DNA of 64,000 nucleotides from Warburgia ugandensis (taxonomy: Eukaryota; Streptophyta; Magnoliopsida; Canellales; Canellaceae), in assembly GCA_035236585.1 (NCBI GenBank), contig CP141137.1, forward strand, positions 49,746,057-49,810,056. The letters run 5' to 3'. The position numbers and the translations under genes are program-made. Below the pieces are notes generated by a model, which worked only from the letters and a program-made list of their open reading frames with translations, did no database searches and was not told the DNA's origin. Shown piece after piece: positions 25,770 through 37,288 of this stretch (positions within the stretch are counted from its first letter, which is position 1; each line of letters opens with the position of its first letter).

Positions 25770-25980
25770 CCTAGCAAGAAGATCTTTGCTTAGAATTACC
25801 TCCTTCTGATGGAAAATGCTCGCAGCAAGAGTAGCAGAAGCATTTGTCTTCTAAAAAACCTTAGAGAAGTGTTCAACAGCACCAACACTGCTGCTTGCAA
25901 TTATAGGAATGTTTGCAACCTCTGAAATTAGTCTTATCATCCCAATATCAAACCCTTGTCCTTAGCCTATAGCGGCAACA
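25770..25980 (-). pseudogene. HisF-like fragment (imidazole-glycerol-phosphate synthase, plant HISN4 type)
   Basis: Known role: the cyclase part of IGP synthase makes imidazole glycerol phosphate in plastid histidine synthesis. Seen on the minus strand in one frame: GQGFDIGMIRLISEV, then IPIIASSSVGAVEHFSKVF, an in-frame stop, then TNASATLAASIFHQKEV. This is the C-terminal part of the HisF barrel, with the phosphate-binding IPxIASSGxG loop (here SSSVG) and the AAxIFHxKEV end. A second stop replaces the Asp before GQG. It covers about 65 residues of a protein several hundred long, so it is a gene fragment. It lies about 130 bp upstream, in the same orientation, of the MULE transposase remnant, so capture by the MULE is possible. 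Confidence 0.75.
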
Positions 25981-26754
25981 AGCTTGCTTTTAGTGATACA
26001 AAAAACCCAAAAATCATTCTAAAACTCAAAGGAGCAATTCTTTGATGACAAAAAAGTGCATTCCTCTATCAACTATTTCAAAAGGTCAATAGGTTTCATC
26101 CCTCCGCTGATCTTCTGGCCCTTTTTTGTAGAGGGGAGAGGCATTGGTAGTTTAATATGGGTTATAGAAGATAGAGTAGGCATACCTCCCCATTCAATAG
26201 AAATGATAGGTGCATCACAAAGGAATGAAATTGAGAATCATGTTATTGTACAACCCACTACCCTTCCTCTTTCTTCTCTGATATCATGGAAAAATGACAA
26301 GTGACATTTTTCCTTTACAATCATTATGCCTCGGCGACTCCTCTCTCAATGAGTTCCATTTCAAGGGCGAGAAAATTCTTATAGTAGATCACTCTTCTGC
26401 TTACCACCAAAAGTCATGAATATAAGGAAATACCATGCTTTAAGCTAAGAAATGAAAGTAATCAAGACTCGATGACATCCGCACCTCTTGTAATGGATAA
26501 AATGTATCCGAATCAAAATGAAATGAAAAAGGCACAAGTTCTTAAAATTCATATTTTTGTTTGATTGGAGAAAACCTTCCAAAAAATGAAAGATTAGTTG
26601 CATCCAAACTTCTTTTATTTAAGAAAAATTGGGACATCCAAAAAAGAAACCTTATCTTGTTTCCTTCTATTTAAGGGCAAGAAAGCTGACTCTGACTATT
26701 GTGAATTCCATTTCATATAAAGTAAAGAGGGAAACATTTCATTAGTTCAAGTCT
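25981..26754. other. Low-copy DNA, no gene recognised
   Basis: A 31-bp stretch starting near 26257 (CCCTTCCTCTTTCTTCTCTG) recurs with one mismatch near 43531, so the two places share an origin or a repeat. The short plus-strand ORF 26056-26304 has no family match. The last five bases before the LTR are AGTCT. Confidence 0.35.
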
Positions 26755-28234
26755 TGTAATATCCTCAATTTTAATTCTAAGTTAGTGATAAAATAAATAA
26801 ATTAAATTTAAAAAATTATGTATAGAATTTGGTCCTAAAGACCTAAAAACTAGAAAGTACACATTAAGAGGAATTGAACAGTATAAAGAATGCGAAAAAC
26901 AAATCTCAAACGAAGAAGTTATGAGCCGTTGATGTGTAAGGGCAGTTTGGTAAATTTGAGGGGGCCGAAATACAGGGGCCTGATTTGATAATGGCACCCC
27001 TTTCCATCTTCCCTTATCAAATCCGACATTTTCGTCGAAAAAAATCATCGGAGGGAAACGTATAAGGGAAGAGTTTCTCTCCCCCCTTCCCAGCATGATC
27101 TATATTTCTCTCAGTTGGCTCCTTTCACCATCTTCTCCATCATGTTTTTCCCCAAAACCTAAACTCTAGAGAAAAAAAAAAATCACATTTTTCAACGACT
27201 AGGGATTCAGGAGCGTCAACAACCACCAGCAAATCGAGGTAAGCCTCAACCCTCAAATTCCCTAATGGCATGTGTGTCTATGTATCAGTAACATGTATGA
27301 AAAAAATCAGAAAAAATGTTGTTTTTCTTAGAATATGTATATGTTACTAATGAAACGTCAATAAGTTGATAAAACATCATTAAAAAGGAGATCTGACCGT
27401 TCATCTAGTGCATAAGGGAACCACAAACAAACCCTTTAAATTTGAGAGAAATTCGACGGTGGACGATGCCGAAAATTGTGAAGAACAGTACATAGGAAAA
27501 TTTTAGGAACATGAGAAAATTAGAGTAAAAACCTTAGTTTTTGGCAAAATAAAGCCAAAGGAGTGTTGAAAATGGAAAATACATGAAATTTTGAGCAAAA
27601 TGGTGTGATTTGGGCACCTCTGGGGTCACCGGCGACGGCCAGAAGCCAATCGTCTTCCCCGAAGCTGGTTCCCGCGTCGTACTGGTGTAAATTGGTGCCA
27701 CAAGTGTAACCTAGTGTAAATTGGGCACCAGTGTAACCCGGTGTAAATCGGGGCCACCGGTGTAACCGATGTAAACTGGGGTGCCGGTGTAACCTGGTGT
27801 AAACCAGGGCCGCCGATGTAAACCGGTGCATCCCCCAACCCCCTATAAATTAATAATATTAATTTATGAAGTATTTTCACAAAAAACTTGATTTTGAGAA
27901 ATACAGAGGTCCAAATCATGATTGGAAATATCCATTGCGATCGTCTTGATGACGCGGACTAGATTTAACTTAAAAACTTACCATTGACCACTTTTATTTT
28001 AGAAAAATTATAAAATAGTATCCAATAACTTAGATTTAGCCGATCAAAGAGCGATCAGGACCTAAAACTTGAACAAATAGAAAATATATGATACTAAAGA
28101 AAGGCAAGTTGAGTAAATTAGATGAAATTACTCTATAAATTGATCTAAAACATTGATCTAACCAAGATCTTGGGAAATGGTTGATCTGAGGATAATTTGA
28201 CCATCAGATTTAGGAATAAATGTTAGATACACAT
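26755..28234 (+). repeat. Tekay-type solo LTR, left part
   Basis: Starts TGTAATATCC, like the LTRs at 54750 and 62425. Landmarks in common are the TTATGAGCCGT stretch near 26920, a splice-like CAACCACCAGCAAATCGAGGTAA region near 27220, and GGTCCAAATCATGATTGG near 27910. At 28234/28235 it is cut by the Athila element; it resumes at 39518. No second LTR or internal region of its own exists, so it was a solo LTR before the Athila insertion. A run of GGTGTAA-type units at about 27690-27820 is a small internal tandem repeat. Confidence 0.85.
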
Positions 28235-30321
28235 TGTTAAGTGTTTAATTTTAGTCAAAATTCTCCTAATTTAGCGTTCAATTAGATCATCTAACCGTTT
28301 AATTTTACAAAACTTAGCTTGATTTTGAATATAAATCCAATTGACCATCCAAACCTTAATTTGTCAAAATCAACGGTCAGATGATCATTAGAGCTCATTA
28401 GATGACTAATGTATGGTTCAGATGATTCTAATTTAGTCTTTTCTTTTGCAGATCAACCAAAGGATGCACGGACGGCTGTGATTAAAAGATAACGGTGCAG
28501 ATCATCTTAAAGGGCAATGGATGGACCATATCACCCATGAAGGTGGATATGATAGTTTCCTAGAAGACAATGGAGCTAAATTTAGAATCATGGAGAAAAA
28601 GGAAACCCTTTCCCCCACTTCTTTCTTTCCTTTCCTTTTTCTTTTTTCCTTTTTCCTTTTTTCCTTTTCCCTTTTCTTTTTCCTTCTTTCCTTCCTTTTC
28701 TTTTCTTTCTTTTTCCTTCCTTTTCTCTTTTCTTTCTTTTTCCTTTTCCTTTTCCTTTTCCTCTTCCTTTTTCCCTTTCTTTATCTCTTTTCTTTCTTTC
28801 CTTTTCCTTTTCCTTTTCCCTTTTCCTTCTTTCCTTTTTCTTTCTTTTTCCTTTCCTCATTCTCACATACCCAACTTCTTTTTCTCCCCTACTTCTCATT
28901 CTTTACCCAACTCTCTCCATTCTCTTCTTCTCACCTTCTACTCCTCTCATTCTCCCTCACCCCCTCTTTTTTCCTCTCTCTCCCACTTCCCAGCTCTACA
29001 CACCACTATCTTCTCTCCCTCTTCTTCAACCGCATCTCCCACACCATCTCTATTTTCTCAGTATCCCTCTCTTTAATCCATGTTCTCTTTGTCAACCAGC
29101 TCCACTTCTTCACGGCGTCAATCCCTTGGTCCACATCTCTTCTTCTCTACCCAGCCAACACAGCATCACTTTTCATCCCTCTTTCCATCTCCTCACGTTC
29201 CCTGTACCTGACACCCAACCCCTAGGCTAGCCCAATAGAAGCCAGGCGCCCTTGTCCTAGGCTCCTTTGCTCCCATCTACCCTCCACCCATATCTTATTT
29301 GCATTTTCCCAGGACCAGCACCAAACCAAGCACCGTTTTTAGCATTCTGCTTATCTAGCACCAGTCGACGCCCTTGTCGTCTTTACTAGACACGTAAATC
29401 GTCGACTTCGACCGACCCAGGGGAGAAAACCCGAAACGGGTCTCCCTTCTTTCCTCTCCTCCTTCCTCCTCTCTTCCCTTCTTTTCTCCCTCTTCTTCCT
29501 CCTCCATTTCTCTCTTTCTTCACTAGTTTTCGTCTGGTTTTTTCTCTTAAAAACCAGATTTTTATCAAATTCCTATTTTGCCCTCTCTCTTTAACAGAAA
29601 TTACAAATCTGTTCTTTTCCGTTAATTCCATCTGTGTCCCCAGTTTAATTCCATCTGTGTCCCATTTTATTCCAGTTCTATTTTATCTGTGTTTTTCCTA
29701 TCCAGGAACTGTCCAATCTGAATCGGCTCAATTAAGGCCTAACCCATCAACGGTTTTGCCTTAATCAAAACCAAATCTTCAAATTCTCCTTCATTTCTTA
29801 ACGAAATTCAAATTAATTTTACAGAGTCATTATGAGGACATCCCTGGACATAACCAACGCTTCTGATCTTAGATCTGAAATTCAGAAATCAATTTGAGCC
29901 ATCCAAATCTTGAAATCATAATTTAGCCCAGATCTTGACCATTTTAAAGAATTTGTCAAATCCAACCCGTGGATCACTAATCAAGAACGGGTTGAAGATA
30001 TCTGTAAAGGAGGATCAGCTTTTAGAAGACCAGAAGTGAAGATTTTGATGAAAATTGATCTAGGGAAGTAGTTTTTTCTCATTATTTGATTTTGTTTGTT
30101 TTCTTTAAGAATTGGAAATTCTGTATTTTTGAGAAGTTTATTAGATCTGAACATTTATTCTCATTTTAATAATTCCAGTAATTTTGAGTGATTTATTTTT
30201 AATTTTAAATAATTAGATTTTATTGAAACTCCATCATTTTAAATTAAGCCCTCGTGGGATCGACCCGTACTTGCATAAGCTACCCTACAATACCCATGCA
30301 CTTGCGATAAAACAATCAACA
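28235..30321 (+). repeat. 5' LTR of the Athila-type element
   Basis: Starts TGTTAAGTG and ends CAATCAACA, 2087 bp. The conserved end block (GGGATCGACCCGTACTTGC near 30256, then CCATGCACTTGCG) is typical of this lineage. It is shorter than its partner by about 142 bp, nearly all of which is explained by the shorter pyrimidine tract. Confidence 0.9.
28607..28858. repeat. CTTTTCC polypyrimidine tract in the 5' LTR
   Basis: About 250 bp of almost pure C/T on the plus strand, mainly TTCC, TTTCC and TTTTCC units. It creates Phe/Ser-rich plus-strand and Lys/Arg/Glu-rich minus-strand ORFs that should not be annotated as proteins. Confidence 0.95.
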
Positions 30322-30327
30322 AGTTTT

Positions 30328-30347
30328 TGGAGCCTTTGCTAGGGACT
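30328..30347 (+). other. Primer binding site, Asp-tRNA type (degenerate)
   Basis: TGGAGCCTTTGCTAGGGACT lies six bases after the LTR end. It matches the usual TGGCGCCGTTGCCGGGGA site of Athila/Tat elements with a handful of changes. Confidence 0.75.
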
Positions 30348-31623
30348 TGCAAAGGAGTTTTCATAAAATTTAATTAAAAAATCCAAAAAATTCAAAAAAT
30401 TAGAAAATTTTAAAAAAATTAAAAATTTACATAAAATTAGGAATTGTAATTTTTAGCATTTTAGGAAATTTTAGGTGCATTTTTCAATTGTTTTTAGGGC
30501 ATAATCACCTTGTTTCCTGAATTTGGTACTAATTTCTAATTTTATTTTTCAGGAAATTAGAAAGTGGAGGAATTTTGCAAGTGGATCTTCTCCAAAATGG
30601 AAACTTCCCTGTTTTCCTAGAATAGGACTTTCTTTTTTCTTTTCAGTGAATCTTATAGTGAGGATCATTGTAAATTACAATTTTCATTTTAAAATTTTAA
30701 AGGGTTGTATAATACAGGGCAAGTGTGGGATAAGGTGGCCCACACTTGATCTTCATCAGAAATCCCACTGTGAGTTTCCTCACTCATTTATTTCTTAGAT
30801 TAGGATTTGCATTTAGAATAATTTGCATTGTTTGATAGTGTAACTCATATAGAAGCATTTTTTTTTATAATTGTTGCATTTTAGGATTTTGCATTAGTTT
30901 ACTACTTTTAATTGCATTCTTAGGGCATGTTTAATGTTTTAAGGTGATTTATATGCTGATTGAATTGCCATGGTGTGTGAAAATTAATTAGTAAGGGCAC
31001 CCTACTCCCATAAGATCAAGGGTGGATTTCATCACCAGCTCTTGGCCCACTTAGAATAATCACCTCAAGCACGCAAACCGTCCTTTCACATTAATTTAAA
31101 ATCAATCAGAAGAGACCTATAGGGCCATCACATGCTCGTAGAACCCTCTTAATAGGACGCGATTTACTGTCAGTCCACTAGCTTTTGATCACTGTGGTTA
31201 TTGGGGGTTATCTAATAGAGCCTCGCTCTTCCCCACCTCCTATTGAAGTTTGTTGAGGTCTAAACGCCTCCTTACACGAGGGTTGTATTAACCACTTTGG
31301 ACAGAACCTAACTAGTAAGCAGTAATCAACTCCCAAAGAGAGGAGGAGCACTAGTCTAGGCTAATAGAAGCATCGTCCCCACAGAAAATCAAGAAAATCA
31401 AATATATTGCTGCTTATTAGCCTTAGAATTATTTGAGTGCGCCCTTTTGTTTGTGCATCATTCTAGAAGTTAGGTTGCATCATTTAGTTTAATTTTCTCA
31501 AAAACAAAAACAAAAACAAAAACAAAAAGAAGCTCCCCTTGTATGCACTTTTGGAGACGCGACAAAACCGGAAGGTTAGTCAAGTATGACCAAAAAGACA
31601 TATAACAAGATCAGGCCACATCT
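30348..31623 (+). other. Untranslated leader of the Athila-type element
   Basis: About 1.3 kb between PBS and gag without a credible ORF; the small frame 30523-30798 has no family match. It contains a (CAAAAA)n run at about 31502-31530. Confidence 0.6.
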
Positions 31624-32577
31624 ATGACTGATCAACGCTCTAGGGGTAATTCACCCCATGGAAGTCAAGGGGCTCCACTCATCATGAATGAGGACCCACC
31701 ACCCTTGATGGATGATGAATATCAACCTCCACCAAGGAGGAATAATCATCAACCAAATAGAGATTGGAGAAGAAACAATAGGGAGTGGGACCAACAAAGT
31801 GAACATGGGGATGATAATATTGAGGGTTATCAAAACTTTCGTGGTAGAACTTTAAAAGACTACCTTCAGCCTACACGCACCAGCACACCATCCTGTGTAA
31901 TTCTTCCTCAAAATGCTGGTGCGTTAGAATTAAAAACGGGAGTAATCCAATTACTTTCAAAATTCCATGGTCTAAATAGTGAGAGTCCTTATTTGCACCT
32001 TAAAGAATGTGATGAGGTATGTAGCACCCAACGAACACAAAATGTAGGTCTAGATACTGTCAGGCTTAAAATTTTTCCTTTCTCTTTAAAGGAAAAGGCA
32101 AAAATGTGGTTTAATGCACTGCCATCATGTTCCATAAGAACCTGGAACGAAATGACTAGGGAATTTTTAAAGAAGTTTTTCCCTACCCATAAAACAAATA
32201 TGCTTCACCGCAAGATAATGAACTTTACCCAAAAGGATAAAGAATCATTCTATCAATGCTGGGAAAGGTTCAAAGAACTACAACTCACTTGCCCACATCA
32301 TGGTTATGAACCATGGCTCATCATCAGCTTCTTTTATAAAGGACTAAATTCTGACATGCGTCAGTTTGTAGAGATGATGTGTAATAGTAATTTTCTCAAC
32401 AAACAACTAGATGAGGCAGAGGAGTATTTGGAATGGCTAACTGAAAGTGCACAGACCTGGGCTGACTCAGAAAGAATAGAACATACAGATAGACCTAAGC
32501 CCAATAACACCCATGCTAGGGGAGGCATGTATGCTATGTCTGAAAAAGATGATATCAATGCCAAAGTAGCATCCTAG
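31624..32577 (+). pseudogene. Athila-type gag, capsid part
   Basis: Encodes the structural Gag protein. The 317-residue frame starts MTDQRSRG and includes RTLKDYLQPTRTSTPSC (about residues 75-91), then the retrotransposon-gag core: FPFSLKEKAKMWFNALP (about 151-167), TWNEMTREFLKKFFPTHKT, FYQCWERFKELQLTCPHHG and FLNKQLDEAEEYLEWL. The frame stops at a TAG, after which the gag C-terminus continues in another frame. The ATG follows the leader directly. Confidence 0.85.
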
Positions 32578-33489
32578 CGAGAAAAGTAGAAGTCATAGAA
32601 ATGGGAAAGAAAAACTCAAATAAAGAAGAACAAGTGTGTAGCATTTGTGAAAGTACGTCACATCTTACTCAGGAATGTCCTACAATCCCTGCTTTTCAAG
32701 ATGTACTTCATGATCAGGCTAATGCACTTAACACATAAAAGACCTTTCTCCCCATATTCAGACACTTATAATCCCAACTAGAGAAACCATCCAAACTTTA
32801 GTTGGAAAAATGGACCTACTGCTAATGTTCCACAACCGGGACAATATCAACCTCATCAATAAAACCAAGGACTTCTTACCTTACCTTATCAAACTCATCA
32901 ACCTCCTTCTGGACCTTACTTGCCCCCACCTAAAAGGCATGTTGAGGATAATCAAAACGTTCAAAACCAGGAAAGGAAAATTTCTCAATTAGAAAGTCAA
33001 ATAAAACAAACCAACCAGTCCATGAATGAATTAAAAAACATGATGAGTCAAATGATGCAAAGTATGGAAAAAGGAAAGTTCCCAGCTCAACCACAAGCAA
33101 ACCCTAAGGGAGTGCATGCGGTTAGCATTAATGCATCTGATGAATCATCAAGCTCTACCATGGAACAAACTAAGGCTGTTACTATTCTTAGGAGTGGTAA
33201 AAGAATTGAGAAAGATGAGCCTCAAAAGACTGAAAAGGTAGAAAAATCCACGAAAGTTAAAGAAAAATCTAAACAAAAGGACCCTGTTTCACCTGTTGAT
33301 CCATGTCCTATACCTGCTCCATTTCCTCAAAGGTTGTGTCAAGCCCCAAAGTCTGCATCTAATGATGAGATTTTAGAGATTTTCAAGCAAGTCAAGATCA
33401 ACATACTGATCTTAGATGCTATAAAACAAATCCCATCATATGCCAAATTCTTAAAAGATTTATGCACCAAAAAGAGAAAATTGAATGAC
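32578..33489 (+). pseudogene. Athila-type gag C-terminus with zinc knuckle
   Basis: CSICESTSHLTQEC at 32637-32678 is an intact CX2CX4HX4C knuckle, but it is not in frame with the upstream gag. From 32920 the frame returns to that of gag: a Pro-rich stretch, a coiled-coil-like segment QLESQIKQTNQSMNELKNMM (about 32980-33040), then a Lys/Glu-rich linker with AVTILRSGKRIE. A TAG at 33490-33492 separates it from the protease. Confidence 0.75.
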
Positions 33490-34000
33490 TAGAAGAAGGC
33501 ATTTTTGACTGAACAGGTTAGTTCTATTCTTCAACACCATACACCACCAAAGTACAAAGATCCTGGTTGCCCCTCTCTTACTTGCATTATTGGCAGCTAC
33601 AAGATTAACCAAGCTCTTCTTGATTTAGGATCTAATATAAATCTATTATCATACTCGGTATACGAGTAGTTAGGTCTGGGTGAACTGAAACCTACATCTA
33701 CTACGCTCCAACTAGCTGACCGTTCTGTAAAAATACCGAGAGGGGTAATAGAGGATGTGTTAGTCCAGGTAGAACAATTTTGTTTCCCTATCGATTTTCT
33801 AGTTCTAGATACACAACTGGTGGTGAATGAGAAGAATGAAATACCAGTCATCTTGGGACGACCATTTTTGGCTACGTCCAATGCCTTAATCAACTATAGA
33901 AATGGTGTCATGAAACTATCCTTTGGCAATATGACATTAGAGCTAAACATCTTTAATATTTGTAAGCAACCTAGTGAAACTACTAATGATTTGCGCAGTG
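33490..34000 (+). pseudogene. Athila-type aspartic protease
   Basis: ALLDLGSNINLLSYSVYE near 33607-33660 is the DLGAS-type active site of Athila protease (here DLGSN). Then comes LKPTSTTLQLADRSVKIPRG, and VILGRPFLATSNALI near 33850-33890, the flap-end motif. A TAG at about 33667 interrupts it just after the active site. Confidence 0.82.
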
Positions 34001-34379
34001 TTAACATGATCAATTCAGTTGTGCAAGATCAGTTTCAATCATCTTCCTTATCGGACCCACTAAAGGCCTGTTTGGCCCATTTTAATGAGTTTAATGAGGA
34101 TGCATTAATAGAGGAAGTTAATGCCCTCCTGGATTCTGTTCCTATCATGGAAACAGAAAAATGGAAACCTCCTTTCAAGGACCTTCCATTGAGGGAGTCC
34201 ACTCCCCTTCCATCATTCATAGAACCTCCTAAGCTTGAATTGAAATCTCTACCATCATATTTAAAATATGCCTTTTTAGGAGACAAAGAGACTTTTCTTG
34301 TAATAATTTCCTCCCAATTAGAAACATCTCAGGAGGAAAAGTTAATAGACACTTTAAAAGAACACAAAAGTGCTATAGG

Positions 34380-35208
34380 ATGGACCATAGCTGATATAAA
34401 GGGCATTAACCCTTTAATCTGCACCCATAGGACATATCTAGAGGATGAAGCTAAACCATGTCGTCAAATGCAAAGAAGGTTAAATCCTAATATGAAAGAT
34501 GTGGTTAGAGCAGAAGTCCTAAAGTTGCTTGATGTGGGAATCATCTATCCCATAAGTGATAGCAAATGGGTAAGTCCTACTCAGGTGGTTCCAAAGAAGT
34601 CTGGAGTGACAGTAATAACTAACGCCAATAATGAATTGATCCCTACCAGGGTTATTACTGGTTGGCATATGTGTATTGACTATCGAAAGTTGAATATTGT
34701 TACAAGGAAGGACCATTTTCCTTTGCCCTTCGTTCATCAAATGTTAGAAAGGGTTGCAGGACATCAGTACTATTGTTTCTTATATGGTTATTCAGGGTAT
34801 AACCAAATAGAAATTGTACCCGAGGATCAGGAAAAGACCACATTTACATGTCCTTTTGGCACTTTTGCTTACAAAAGAATGCCATGTGGATTATGTAATG
34901 CTCCCGCCACATTTCAACATTGCATGTTAAGCATTTTCAGTGATATGGTGGAGAGAATTTTTGAGGTTTTCATGGATGACTTTTCTGTTTTTGGTAATTC
35001 ATTTGAAACATGTCTTGAAAATCTAAGAAAAGTCTCAACTCGTAGTAAAGAAAAGAACCTAGTGCTTAATTGGGAAAAATGTCATTTCATGGCTCCTAAG
35101 GGAATTGTCTTAGGTCACATTGTGTCATGTAAAGGTATAGAGGTAGATAGAGCTAAAGTTGATCTAATTTCCAATCTACCCATTGTGATGCCAGTGGCTA
35201 TGCTGTAG
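34380..35208 (+). pseudogene. Athila-type reverse transcriptase (catalytic Asp lost)
   Basis: Lies in the 483-codon frame 33757-35208. Motifs in order: WVSPTQVVPKKSGVTV, MCIDYRKLN, FPLPFVHQML, FLYGYSGYNQIEI, FGTFAYKRMPCGLCNAPATF and FMDDFSVFG. The first catalytic Asp is replaced by Tyr (FLYGYSG where FLDGYSG is usual), while the DD pair remains. After VDLISNLP the frame runs abruptly into RNase H sequence in another frame, so the thumb and connection segment are missing. Confidence 0.85.
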
Positions 35209-35615
35209 GAGCTGTACTAGGACAGAGAAAAGAAAAGAAGCTATATGTCATCTACTATGCCAGTAGGACCTTAAATAGCACCCAAATGAACTATTCTACT
35301 ACGGAGAAAGAACTCTTAGCAGTTGTCTTCGCATTGGATAAATTCAGGTCTTACTTGGTTGGATCTAAAATAGTCATATTCACTAACCATTCGGCCCTCA
35401 AGTATCTTCTTTCTAAGAAAGATGCTAAGCCTAGACTACTTAGATGGATTCTCCTACTCCAAGAGTTTGACATTGAAATACAAGATAAAAAGGGAGTAGA
35501 GAATGTGGTAGCTGACCATTTGTCTCACTTAGTCCTAACAGAGCCTTTAGATGAGTTCCCAATTAAAGACACTTTCCCTTATGAGCAACTTTTTCATGTT
35601 TCCCATCCTCCCTAG
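35190..35615 (+). pseudogene. Athila-type RNase H
   Basis: Begins at the deletion junction with the catalytic [14 protein letters not shown], followed by [20 protein letters not shown], then [35 protein letters not shown] and [12 protein letters not shown]. The third catalytic Asp is Asn (FTNHSALK). It degrades the RNA strand of the RNA-DNA hybrid in working elements. The frame ends at a TAG at 35613. Confidence 0.83.
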
Positions 35616-36905
35616 TTTGCTGATATTGCAAATTATTTAGTCACGGGGAAAATTCCTGAACATTGGACTAAACAAGAAAAGAAAAAATTATTTTCCAATG
35701 TTAAGCACTATTTCTGGGATGACCCATACCTGTTTAAATACTGTCCAGATCAAATCATTAGGAGATGTGTCCCTAACTTAGAACAACATAGTGTTATCTC
35801 CTTTTGTCATTCAGAAGCATGTGGTGGACATTTTTCTGCCCAGAAAACAGCGGCAAAGATTTTGCAGTGCGATTTTTATTGGCCGTCGTTGTTCAAAGAC
35901 ACACATGTGTTCTGTAAATTATGCGAGCAATGTCAAAAGTTAGGAGGAATAACCCGTAGAAATATGATGCATCTAAACCCTATTCTTATCATAGAAATTT
36001 TTTATTGTTAGGGTATAGATTTCATGGGTCCATTCCCACCTTCTTTTGGCTACATTTATATCTTATTAGCCGTAGACTATGTTTCAAAATGGATTGAGGC
36101 TATCCTGTGTAGGAATAATGATCACAAAATAGTTCTTTAATTTTTAAAAGAAAACATTTTTTCTAGATTTGGGACCCCTTGAGCCCTTATAAGTGATAAC
36201 GGTACATATTTTTGCAACAAACCATTTGAAACACTAATGAAAAAATATAATATTACACATAAAGTTGCAACACCGTATCACCCACAAACAAGTGGACAAG
36301 TAGAAGTATCTAATCGGGCCATCAAACAAATCCTTCAAAAGACTGTTAATCCAGATCGTAAAGATTGGTCTCTTCGACTGATTGATGCGCTTTGGGCTTA
36401 TAGGACTGAACATCGCACCCCAATTGGTATGTCTCCCTATCGTATTGTATACGGTAAGGCTTGTCATTTGCCTGTGGAATTGGAACATAGAGCCTATTGG
36501 GCAATAAAGACATTCAATTTCAATATGGATAATGCAGGCTCACATCGCAAACTCCAACTTAATGAGTTGGAAGAGATCAAGCAAGAAGCTTATGAGAGTA
36601 ATAGGATATATAAAGAAAAGATGAAAGTTTTTCATGATAAGAACATAATGAGAAAATCCTTTACTCCAAGCCAAAAGGTTCTACTTTACAATTCTAAGCT
36701 TCACTTATTTCCATGTAAGCTTAGATCTCGATGGACCGGTCCATATATAGTAAAAGAAGTTTTTTCATATGGGACTGTCGAGATTGAGAATACTAGGACT
36801 GGTCATTCTTTTAAAGTAAATGGTCAACGTTTAAAGCCTTTCCTAGATAATGAGAATCCAGAAGTTGAGTCCACAACTTTGGAGGATCCTGTTTATCAGG
36901 ATTGA
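35616..36905 (+). pseudogene. Athila-type integrase
   Basis: In the same frame as RNase H, but with stops after FYC (near 36010), after KIVL (near 36138) and after GTP (near 36180). HHCC finger: CHSEACGGHFSAQKT then CKLCEQCQK. The catalytic triad is preserved: [19 protein letters not shown] and [13 protein letters not shown]. The C-terminal part 36237-36905 is open, with [20 protein letters not shown] and [14 protein letters not shown]. No chromodomain follows, as expected for Athila. Confidence 0.87.
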
Positions 36906-37288
36906 GTGGATTTGATCCCTCTGTACCATATTTTGTATTTTTATTGTTTTCTGCATCACCCATATTCATTTTAAGTCCTACTTTTTAAAATTGAGGACAA
37001 TGTTTTTGTCAAGTTGGGGGTGTAGAATTCTAGCAAATTCTAGTTTTTTTTAGGTTTTTAGGTGCTTTCCTTGTTTTTAAAAAAAAAAATGAAAAAAATG
37101 TAAATTTTTAGGTCATTTCCTACACTATGATGAGAATTGGATTTTCTGAAGTATAATCTAGAAAACTTTAGCTTATTAATGGAATTGAACATGATTAATT
37201 TATCTTTTTACTCATTTTCTAAAGTATTCTATGAAAGCAAAGTCTCAAATCACATCTGTACACGCAGTTGCATATAGATAGTCTAGAT
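36906..37288 (+). other. Region between integrase and 3' LTR, with a purine tract
   Basis: It contains TTGAGGACAATG and then CAAGTTGGGGGTG (about 37008-37022), a polypurine motif common just after pol in this lineage. No env-like ORF is present. The bases immediately before the 3' LTR are not purine-rich, so either the priming tract is decayed or the G-run at 37015-37020 is an upstream one. Confidence 0.6.

Noticed and set aside
28521-29225. 234-codon Phe/Ser-rich ORF on the plus strand and a Lys/Arg/Glu-rich ORF opposite
   Set aside because: It is generated by the CTTTTCC tract within a retrotransposon LTR. The same artefact occurs at 37586-38434 in the partner LTR.
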